From positions 1 to 64,000 of the forward strand of contig CALMVZ010000027.1 in the NCBI GenBank assembly GCA_937873155.1: DNA of 64,000 nt. The letters are read 5' to 3'. The translations under genes and the position numbers were made by a program. Positions 1-5,653 of the stretch are shown piece after piece (position 1 is the first letter of the stretch; each line of letters starts with the position of its first letter). Source of the stretch: an uncultured Bacteroidota bacterium (lineage in GTDB: Bacteria > Bacteroidota > Bacteroidia > B-17B0 > Aurantibacillaceae). The notes beneath the pieces were generated by a model. It had not been told where the DNA came from, ran no database searches, and saw only the letters and a list, made by a program, of their open reading frames with translations.

Positions 1-241
1 TTCCCACATTCCAACAGGACATTAAATATCAATGGAAATCTTTAATTTTGAATGCTACTAATTAGGGGAAGCTTTCACCTTTTTAAAGTTAACGTTTATT
101 TTTCTAGTTATAAACGCTACAGTTTATAGGGAAGCTTTCAGAAGTTATTCGCCTAATTGGGATAGTTTTCATGTTAATTCTATGGAGTTTGGCAATTTAT
201 AGATATAAAAATACCAATTTTCTATATTTTATTCTAAATGA
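1..241. other. non-coding stretch with one imperfect direct repeat
   Basis: No reading frame stays open here on either strand. The only structure I see is an imperfect direct repeat of about 24 bases at 54-77 and 116-140, both copies starting GCTAC and ending GGGAAGCTTTCA, about 62 bases apart. It may be debris of the element that left the recombinase tail immediately downstream. Confidence 0.4.
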
Positions 242-444
242 GAGCGGAAACGAGTGTCGAGCCTTGAAAAATGCATAGATGTGGCTTTTGAAATGGCTGG
301 AAACCTGCACAGAATGTGGGATTTACTAACTTTTAAGGATAGGGTGATAATGCAACGGGTGGTATTTCCTCAAGGAATTCAATATGATAAGAAAAATAAC
401 AGATGTCGAACAAGGAAGTGAATTTTGTGATTCGCTACTTCTAG
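242..444 (+). pseudogene. C-terminal remnant of a large serine recombinase
   Basis: Translating 242-418 gives about 59 residues that resemble the extreme C-terminus of resolvase/invertase-type large serine recombinases: an amphipathic stretch around EMAGNLHRMW, then VVFPQGIQYDKKNNRCRTRK. That family typically ends with a (V/L)xFPxGIxY...RT..VN pattern. The frame stops at 419-421, but a one-base shift at position 418 continues it as VNFVIRYF up to a TAG at 442-444, exactly the expected tail. There is a stop at 239-241 and no upstream part, so this is a truncated and frameshifted fossil. It lies about 70 bases from a tRNA gene. The assignment is by pattern memory, not alignment. Confidence 0.55.
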
Positions 445-472
445 CAGTTGTCTATGGATGCAGCGGAAATAA

Positions 473-513
473 AAAGCGGGGATTCAAACTTTATATTTGA
501 AATCCCCGCTTTA
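473..513 (-). terminator. rho-independent terminator of the tRNA gene
   Basis: An inverted repeat with arms AAAGCGGGGATT and AATCCCCGCTTT lies just downstream of the tRNA on the minus strand. On that strand the hairpin runs into TTTTTATTT, so it has the stem plus U-tract of an intrinsic terminator. Confidence 0.75.
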
Positions 514-514
514 G

Positions 515-588
515 TGGGCCCACCTGGGATCGAACCAGGCACCCACAGATTATGAGTCTGTTGCTCTAACCGAATGAGCTATGGGCCC
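515..588 (-). tRNA. tRNA with anticodon CAT (Met or Ile2)
   Basis: The minus strand folds into a 74-base cloverleaf: acceptor GGGCCCA/TGGGCCC, D-stem GCTC/GAGC, anticodon stem ACAGA/TCTGT with loop CTCATAA (anticodon CAT), T-stem CCTGG/CCAGG with loop TTCGATC, discriminator A. There is no encoded CCA. The acceptor lacks the mismatched first pair expected of initiator tRNA, so it is elongator Met or lysidine-modified Ile2; I cannot decide between these by eye. An intrinsic terminator follows directly. Confidence 0.95.
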
Positions 589-669
589 GTTAAATAAGGT
601 CAAAATGACCTTCCTTTCTTGCTAAAGGGACAGCAAAAATAGATATTTGTAGAGATATTACAAAGTTTT

Positions 670-1299
670 ATGAAGGGTATTCAGAATGTTATTTTCGATT
701 TGGGTGGGGTAATTATAAACCTGGATACAAACCGCACTATAAATGCATTCAATAAGCTTAGCCAGATACCTTTTGAGAGTATTTACACGCAGGCAAAACA
801 GGAGGAAATATTCAGTTTATTGGATAAAGGCAAAATTTCTGCAAGCGATTTTTTCAAGGAGATCAAAAGGTTAATACGTTATAATGGGCCAATCCAAGAT
901 CTTATGACGGCCTGGAATGCGATGTTGTTGGATGTGCCTGAAGAGCGCCTTGATGTATTGGTAGAAATGAAGCATAATTACAACACTTATTTGCTCAGCA
1001 ATACCTGTGAACCACATATTGACGCTTTTGAAAAAGAATTGGAGAACGAACATGGCATCAAAAACTTCGAGGATTATTTTGATAAGGTCTATTATTCATG
1101 CAGAATGGGAATGCGCAAACCGGATAAGGAAATTTTCGAGTTTGTATTGCAACAAAATAATTTGAAGCCCGAAGAAACTATTTTTATTGATGATTCTCCG
1201 CAACACGTAAAAGGAGCAGGGGAGTGCGGCATCAATGCTTTTTTACTACAGAAAAACATGTCGGTTAACGATCTGTTACGACAACTTAAGCTTTTATAA
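670..1299 (+). CDS. HAD-superfamily phosphatase, YihX-like
   Basis: This 209-residue protein has all four HAD motifs: the nucleophile D10 in FDLGGV, S110-N111 in LLSNT, K150 in GMRKPD, and D174-D175 in FIDDS. Gly replaces the usual second Asp of motif I, as in the YihX branch (alpha-glucose-1-phosphate phosphatase) and the N-terminal domain of soluble epoxide hydrolase. The spacing of motifs I and II fits a small helical cap. Length is normal for the branch, and the overall sequence resembles E. coli YihX. It is expected to be a cytoplasmic small-molecule phosphatase of unproven substrate. Its 3' end overlaps the convergent hydrolase gene by 14 bases. Confidence 0.85.
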   Translation: MKGIQNVIFDLGGVIINLDTNRTINAFNKLSQIPFESIYTQAKQEEIFSLLDKGKISASDFFKEIKRLIRYNGPIQDLMTAWNAMLLDVPEERLDVLVEMKHNYNTYLLSNTCEPHIDAFEKELENEHGIKNFEDYFDKVYYSCRMGMRKPDKEIFEFVLQQNNLKPEETIFIDDSPQHVKGAGECGINAFLLQKNMSVNDLLRQLKLL

Positions 1300-2056
1300 A
1301 TTCCATCACCGCCTCAAAAAATTCATTCGGCTTTTCGGCGTGGATCCAATGACCGGAATCTTTTATCGTAATTAATTTATAATTCGGAAAACGTTTTTCA
1401 ATTTCGGGAAGATCTCTTTCAACTATATAATTTGATCTTTCTCCCCTGATAAAAAGTGTTTCTATAGCACTTGAACCATTTGGGACTTCAGCACCGATAT
1501 TTGAATAGTTCTTATCGATCACTTTTAAATTGAACCGCCAGTCCATAACGTTATTGGCATTATCTTTCCAATAAATATTTTTCAGCAAAAATTGTTTGGT
1601 ACCGAAATCAGGAATGTATTCATTCATGATCGCCTCAGCTTCTTTGCGTGTTTTTATCTTCGAAAAATCAACCGCATTCAAAGCTTTCAGAACAGAATCA
1701 TGATGCGATGCGTAAGCGCGCGGGGCAATGTCAGCGACAATTATTTTTTTAGCAATGCGGGGATATTGCAATTGAAAGAACATCACTGTTTTTCCACCCA
1801 TGCTGTGTCCTAAAAGGATTGGGTCTTTTAATTGATGTTCGGAAATAAATTCATTCAGATCATCAGCCATTGCTTCGTAGGTCCATTCCTCGCTGTGAGG
1901 GGAAAGCCCGTGATTCCGCTGATCAATAGTAAAAACATGAAAACCGTTCTCGCCAAAACGCTTGGCTAATGTATTCCAATTATCACTTTGTCCGAATAAA
2001 CCGTGCAAAATAATTAAAGGCTGACCTGAACCGAATTCGCGGAATGCTAACTTCAT
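1286..2056 (-). CDS. alpha/beta hydrolase, YbfF-like esterase
   Basis: A 256-residue alpha/beta hydrolase without signal peptide. The oxyanion region reads ILHGLFGQSDNW, the nucleophile elbow is GHSMGG with S85, the acid is probably D109 in VADIAPR, and the histidine is H236 in SGHWIHAEKP. The order and the GHWxHAEKP block match E. coli YbfF, an acyl-CoA/short-ester esterase, including its early Asp after strand 6. It starts 24 bases after the DoxX gene on the same strand, so it may be the last gene of the MNIO cluster, but YbfF-like genes are common housekeeping neighbours and I do not claim a role in peptide maturation. Confidence 0.85.
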   Translation of the reverse strand: MKLAFREFGSGQPLIILHGLFGQSDNWNTLAKRFGENGFHVFTIDQRNHGLSPHSEEWTYEAMADDLNEFISEHQLKDPILLGHSMGGKTVMFFQLQYPRIAKKIIVADIAPRAYASHHDSVLKALNAVDFSKIKTRKEAEAIMNEYIPDFGTKQFLLKNIYWKDNANNVMDWRFNLKVIDKNYSNIGAEVPNGSSAIETLFIRGERSNYIVERDLPEIEKRFPNYKLITIKDSGHWIHAEKPNEFFEAVMEFIKA

Positions 2057-2080
2057 GATGTAAAATTAGCGAAAGAAAAA

Positions 2081-2527
2081 CTATTTATTAATGTATTTCT
2101 TAATAAAATGATCCACACTTATTTTTCCTGCCCCGAAGCAAAGTGTAACTAATAACATCAAAATAAAATAAAGAGGAATTTCATAACCATTATCACCTGA
2201 AGCAAAACCATTTTCCCAATGAACGGTTTTGATAGCAACGAGCATAGTGATGATAAGCGGAATCGAGATCAAACGTGTTCCTAAACCAAGTACTAATAAA
2301 ACAGCACCGATCAACTCGGTATAAGTTGCCATATAAGCATTCAGAGTTGGAGCAGGGATCTCTAAACTTTCGAACCATTCTGCAATTGAAGCGATGTCTT
2401 CAAACTTTCTCTTTCCCGAATCCCAAAACGTATAAGCTAAAGCGAGACGGATGCATAAAAGCATGATGCTTTGTCCGTTGTTTACAATTGAAACGAAACG
2501 GTTGTAGAAGGGAAGGAGTTTATTCAT
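2081..2527 (-). CDS. DoxX-family membrane protein (BufD/HvfD-like)
   Basis: 148 residues with four predicted membrane helices and DoxX features: IRLALAYTFWDSGKRKFED near the N-terminus, then ELIGAVLLVLGLGTRLISIPL. DoxX proteins are small inner-membrane proteins that often accompany redox or metal systems. A DoxX gene is the usual D component of bufferin (BufABCD) and HvfABCDE clusters, and this one follows the DUF692 and DUF2063 genes on the same strand after an 83-base gap that carries short palindromes. Its biochemical role is not established in those systems. The family call is firm, and the cluster membership is inferred from position. Confidence 0.8.
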   Translation of the reverse strand: MNKLLPFYNRFVSIVNNGQSIMLLCIRLALAYTFWDSGKRKFEDIASIAEWFESLEIPAPTLNAYMATYTELIGAVLLVLGLGTRLISIPLIITMLVAIKTVHWENGFASGDNGYEIPLYFILMLLVTLCFGAGKISVDHFIKKYINK

Positions 2528-2529
2528 AA

Positions 2530-2610
2530 TTTCTTTACCACTTCGTCAAGCTCAGTGGCTTGTTTTTAGTTTAATACATCATGGTTCGGCTAGCTCACCA
2601 TGACTTCCGT
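2530..2610. repeat. two small palindromic intergenic elements
   Basis: The spacer between the DoxX and DUF2063 genes holds two interrupted inverted repeats: one with arms CCACTTCG and (degenerate) CAGTGG around 2537-2556, and one with arms TCATGGT and ACCATGA around 2579-2604. Elements of this look are dispersed widely in environmental Bacteroidota. They are not terminators, because neither is followed by a T-tract. Confidence 0.5.
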
Positions 2611-3360
2611 TTATTTTAGAAATCCGAGTACAAATTGACGTTGTTGCAGATCGGTAATGAATTTTTCCGCGTGTTCTTTTAGTAACAAAATATCATTGAT
2701 CTGAAATAAATTGTTGGCTTCCTCCAGAACATCTTTCAATAATTCACCGTTGGCAATTTGCTCTAAAATATAAGTGTAAAGCATCGACAGATCCATGAAT
2801 TGTACGTTGCCACTTTCTTTTTCACGGTAGATCAATAAAAAGAAAGTTCCTTCTTTCCCTGCTAAACTTGTTGGGGCAGTTGTGTGAACAGGATAAGTCA
2901 GCTTTATTAATTTATACTCAGGGTTAATAGCGATCTTATTAGTGAACCAGTCACCTTTTGTTGTGAAAGACGGATAAGGAATATCTTCCATGGTATGAAC
3001 ATCCAACTCTAACCACTCTACATACAAAAGATCGTTTAAAAAATAATGACCTAATTGTCCGGCAATATCTTTCTTCACGCAATAATCATAGAACTCCATT
3101 GGCATTCGCCATACCTGTGATGTTTTACATTTGTGCTCAGCAAAATAATCGTAAACTAGTTTTTCCCAAACCTCTTTTGGTAAAAAACTATGGGTAATAG
3201 GATAACAGGTCTCAAGGGCATCAGAAGCAATATTAAAAACCAATCTGCGATAGTGATGCAAATTCTCAGCTTTCACGCCTTTTAATTCAGGTACTATACC
3301 ATCACGGCAGTATTCTGCGAGCATAGCTTGCTGCTGATATGTATCTTTAAGCAATTGCAT
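2611..3360 (-). CDS. DUF2063 (HvfC/BufC) partner of the MNIO enzyme
   Basis: This 249-residue protein begins with the all-helical DUF2063 region, where YQQQAMLAEYCRDG is followed by HYRRLVFNIASDALETCYPITHSFLPKEVWEKL, matching the annotated putative DNA-binding domain family. In characterised MNIO clusters this protein is the enzyme's partner and binds the precursor peptide leader, so the DNA-binding label is historical. The remainder (about 100-249) is the mixed alpha/beta half normal for BufC/HvfC. The gene overlaps the 3' end of the upstream DUF692 gene by 14 bases, indicating translational coupling and stoichiometric production of the two subunits. Confidence 0.88.
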   Translation of the reverse strand: MQLLKDTYQQQAMLAEYCRDGIVPELKGVKAENLHHYRRLVFNIASDALETCYPITHSFLPKEVWEKLVYDYFAEHKCKTSQVWRMPMEFYDYCVKKDIAGQLGHYFLNDLLYVEWLELDVHTMEDIPYPSFTTKGDWFTNKIAINPEYKLIKLTYPVHTTAPTSLAGKEGTFFLLIYREKESGNVQFMDLSMLYTYILEQIANGELLKDVLEEANNLFQINDILLLKEHAEKFITDLQQRQFVLGFLK

Positions 3361-4183
3361 CGGCTATCTGCCATTTTTTGGCAATAATATTATCCATTCT
3401 TGTAATTTCTCCCTGTAATTCTTCTAATTCAGGAATATTAAAGTCCCTTTCTAATAGAACAGGAACAGGTTTTACTAAACCAACCGTGTAATCAAACAAT
3501 TCGAATACTTGATCAATTACGGCTTGTCCGTGTGTATCAATGATCACGGTATCAGAAATTTGTTCGTGGCCCGCCATGTGAATATAAGCAACATGATCGA
3601 GAGGTAATTTTTTAATGAATTCTTTCGGGTCGTATTGATGGTTGAAGGAATTGACATAAACATTATTCACATCCAATAACATATTGCAACCTGATTCTTT
3701 AACGATAGCAGAGATAAATTCAACTTCGTTCATTTCGGCGGCAACGGGTGTGTAATAGGAAACATTCTCAAGAGCAATAGGCATTTCTAAAATATCCTGC
3801 ACTTGTTTGATACGCTGTACAATATGTTTTACGGCATCTTGTCTGAATGGTATTGGTAAAAGATCGTATAAATGCGCATTATCGCATTTCGAATAGCTCA
3901 AATGTTCAGAATATACTTTCACATTATATTGCTTGAGGAATTTTTTCACTTGTTTCACAAATTCAACATCCACTTCATCAGGGCTGCCGATAGAAAGTGA
4001 AAGACCATGGCAGGTGATCGGGAATTTTTCAGCGGCTTTATCCAGAACTTTTTTCCAATATCCGCCCATGCCGATCCAATTCTCAGGCGCCATTTCAATA
4101 AAAGACGGTTTCAGAACAGTTGAACTCAACAGTTCCTCCGCAAAATCTTTCCTGAATCCTATACCTGTGTATTGTTTCGACAT
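3347..4183 (-). CDS. MNIO enzyme (DUF692, BufB/HvfB family)
   Basis: 278 residues covering the whole TIM-barrel DUF692 family. Visible conserved blocks: FIEMAPENW, ITCHGLSLSIGS (H59), YSEHLSY (H94), IALENVSYY (E139), LLDVNNVYVNSFNH (D171, N173, H182), YIHMAGHE (H202, H206), DTHGQAV (D216, H218) and PVLLERDFNIPEL (E245, D247). These are the iron-binding and active-site positions of multinuclear non-heme iron oxidative enzymes such as MbnB, TglH and BufB, which oxidise peptide cysteines. BufB and HvfB convert Cys of a repeat peptide into thiooxazole/oxazole-thione-type groups. Here the likely substrate is the Cys-Gly repeat peptide encoded just upstream; the exact product is inference. Confidence 0.92.
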   Translation of the reverse strand: MSKQYTGIGFRKDFAEELLSSTVLKPSFIEMAPENWIGMGGYWKKVLDKAAEKFPITCHGLSLSIGSPDEVDVEFVKQVKKFLKQYNVKVYSEHLSYSKCDNAHLYDLLPIPFRQDAVKHIVQRIKQVQDILEMPIALENVSYYTPVAAEMNEVEFISAIVKESGCNMLLDVNNVYVNSFNHQYDPKEFIKKLPLDHVAYIHMAGHEQISDTVIIDTHGQAVIDQVFELFDYTVGLVKPVPVLLERDFNIPELEELQGEITRMDNIIAKKWQIADAIA

Positions 4184-4262
4184 GATGTAATAGTTCTTAA
4201 AAAAAATCCCGCCGTCATCGTGAGTTTGACGAACGGCAGGATAATTTTATTTAAGCTAAATA

Positions 4263-4634
4263 CTAGTGAGGTTTGTCAGATTTTTTTTCTCCGCATTTAC
4301 CTTCTCCGCATTTGCCATCTTTCGCTTTACCGTCAGATTTTTTTGCGTCTTTTTTCTCACCGCATTTGCCTTCTCCGCATTTGCCGTCTTTAGCTTTGTG
4401 CTCACCACACTTAGCATCTTTTGCTTTTGTGTCAGTAGCTTTAGCATCTTTTTTCTCAGTGCCTGCTTTTTTCTCGCCGCACTCAGCTTCGATCGTTTTT
4501 ACGATAGCCGAACGAACTTCACCTGCAGTTCCAAGAGCGTTATACTCAAGTAAACTGTTAGCTTTTACGGCTGATACACTCATTAAAGCACCTGCGATCA
4601 TACCGCAAGTCACAAGGGTTGATTTTTTTTCCAT
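4263..4634 (-). CDS. Cys-Gly repeat precursor peptide (bufferin/HvfA-like)
   Basis: A 123-residue secreted peptide. Residues 1-26 look like a signal sequence (Lys-rich start, hydrophobic core, SAVKAN). Residues 27-50 may act as leader. The rest is almost only K, D, G, E, A, T and C, with six Cys-Gly motifs at C52, C76, C86, C91, C109 and C114. The 16-residue block KAKDGKCGEGKCGEKK occurs twice (80-95 and 103-118, period 23), each copy containing EGKCG. EGKCG repeats are the modified units of HvfA in Haemophilus, and BufA peptides are modified copper-chelating bufferins. With the MNIO enzyme downstream, this is the likely substrate. Whether it binds copper is inference. Confidence 0.88.
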   Translation of the reverse strand: MEKKSTLVTCGMIAGALMSVSAVKANSLLEYNALGTAGEVRSAIVKTIEAECGEKKAGTEKKDAKATDTKAKDAKCGEHKAKDGKCGEGKCGEKKDAKKSDGKAKDGKCGEGKCGEKKSDKPH

Positions 4635-4650
4635 TTGTTTTGTTTTTTAG

Positions 4651-4668
4651 CCGAAGGATTCCCTTCGG
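4651..4668 (-). repeat. 5'-UTR hairpin, copy 1 (CCGAAGG/CCTTCGG)
   Basis: A perfect 7-bp stem (CCGAAGG/CCTTCGG) with a 4-base loop lies 16 bases before the start codon of the precursor peptide. The bases between it and the ATG are A/C-rich. The same stem with a near-identical loop sits 15 bases before the ATG of the 71-residue gene at 18569-18784. It could be a dispersed repeat or a functional 5'-UTR structure. Confidence 0.7.
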
Positions 4669-4684
4669 GATAGGTTTAAATAAA

Positions 4685-4712
4685 TATACGATATAGCCTA
4701 TTAAACCTTACA
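4685..4712 (-). promoter_or_regulatory. candidate ECF-type promoter of the precursor peptide gene
   Basis: On the minus strand the spacer between the anti-sigma and precursor genes contains GTAAGG, 15 bases, then CGTATA. This resembles ECF promoters with a GTAA(C/G) upstream box and a CGT downstream box, and the housekeeping TAnnTTTG box is absent. It suggests direct control of the peptide gene by the linked sigma factor. It is a single-site guess without a comparison set. Confidence 0.3.
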
Positions 4713-4722
4713 GAAGAGAATA

Positions 4723-4998
4723 TTATTTTTTTGTATTCTCTGTAATTAATTGATTCAGAGATTGTTTCTTTTGAGCTGAAAGCGTAAGGGAACTTCCCTC
4801 TGCAGCCCTTTTAAAAAAAGCATTGATCTTCCCGGTTTGTCGGGCGAAACGACGGCAAAATTTACAGGTCATTTTATGAAAGGCAAGAAGCAGTTTTTCT
4901 GAAAAGCTCAGTTTATCAAAGGAACTCTTCTCCATAAGGTAAGTAGCATCTTTGCAGCCAAAGGTGTACCATTTATGTTTATGTTCTAAGTGTTCCAT
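4723..4998 (-). CDS. zinc-binding anti-sigma factor (ZAS type)
   Basis: This 91-residue soluble protein starts one base after the stop of the sigma factor gene. It has the ZAS arrangement C15 ... H41-x3-C45-x2-C48 (FHKMTCKFC), typical of small ChrR/RsrA-like anti-sigma factors that hold zinc and release their sigma partner when the thiols are oxidised or metallated. No membrane helix is visible, so the signal is probably sensed in the cytoplasm. Given the neighbouring Cys-rich peptide cluster, metal or thiol stress is the likely input; this is inference. Confidence 0.75.
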   Translation of the reverse strand: MEHLEHKHKWYTFGCKDATYLMEKSSFDKLSFSEKLLLAFHKMTCKFCRRFARQTGKINAFFKRAAEGSSLTLSAQKKQSLNQLITENTKK

Positions 4999-4999
4999 T

Positions 5000-5593
5000 T
5001 TACAATTTTAACCAGTTCTTTTCTAAGCAAGCACGGATCTGCAATTTAGCACGATGTATGATCACCCAAAAGTTAGACGAGGTTAAATTAAATTCCTTAC
5101 AAACCAATTTAGAGTCGGCATCATCCAGTAAACTCATGGTAAATACCCCTTTCCATTTTTCAGGTAGTTCTTTTAAACAACCTTCCATTATTTTATAGAA
5201 TTCCTTCGAATCATAACCTCCATCAACTTCTCCCCATTCTTTTGGTTTATTGCCCTCCTGCCAATGGCCATTCTTTTCCTTATTGAAAAAATAATCTAAA
5301 GAGGGGGCATCATAAGTTTGAAGCTTTAACGGAGATTCATTCCTGGTGGATGCTTTTTTATAGTGATCAATGACCTTATTCTTGATAATGCTCACCAGCC
5401 AGGTCTTTTCCCCGGCTTCTCCTTTATAAGAATCTTTGGCTTTAAGGGCAGATAAGAAGGTGTCCTGAACAAGATCTTCAGCTAATTGGTCGTCGTTTAC
5501 CCTATAATAAGCAAACTTATAGAGGTAATCAGCGTACAAATCCACCCATTTAGCAGGATTTAACGTGTTTTGACTATTTGAGGAGCCTTCCAA
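5000..5593 (-). CDS. ECF RNA polymerase sigma factor
   Basis: 197 residues with sigma region 2 at about 18-95 (YLYKFAYYRVNDDQLAEDLVQDTFLSAL and TWLVSIIKNKVIDHYKK) and region 4 at about 130-190 (LPEKWKGVFTMSLLDDADSKLVCKEFNLTSSNFWVIIHRAKLQIRACLE). An insertion-like linker of about 35 residues sits between them. The longest in-frame start is TTG at 5593; no ATG lies near the N-terminus, so the start is uncertain by a few codons. It is divergent from typA, with only 60 bases between the two starts. It forms a pair with the ZAS gene and heads the MNIO peptide cluster, so that cluster is its probable regulon. Confidence 0.88.
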   Translation of the reverse strand: MEGSSNSQNTLNPAKWVDLYADYLYKFAYYRVNDDQLAEDLVQDTFLSALKAKDSYKGEAGEKTWLVSIIKNKVIDHYKKASTRNESPLKLQTYDAPSLDYFFNKEKNGHWQEGNKPKEWGEVDGGYDSKEFYKIMEGCLKELPEKWKGVFTMSLLDDADSKLVCKEFNLTSSNFWVIIHRAKLQIRACLEKNWLKL

Positions 5594-5628
5594 TCTATTC
5601 CAAAAGTAAACAATTCCAAATAAACTCC

Positions 5629-5636
5629 TATCTTTG
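5629..5636 (+). promoter_or_regulatory. Bacteroidota -7 box of typA
   Basis: TATCTTTG matches the Bacteroidota -7 consensus TAnnTTTG and lies 17 bases before the typA ATG. I see no good -33 TTTG at the proper distance. A second box reading TACTTTTG on the opposite strand at 5601-5608 could serve the divergent sigma factor gene. Confidence 0.55.
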
Positions 5637-5653
5637 CGCCCTTAAAATAGAAC

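Noticed and set aside
4172-4650. Several plus-strand ORFs rich in Ser/Phe/Leu opposite the precursor peptide (e.g. 4273-4650)
   Set aside because: They are mirror translations of the repetitive Cys-Gly/Lys region; low-complexity composition and absence of promoter boxes argue against coding.
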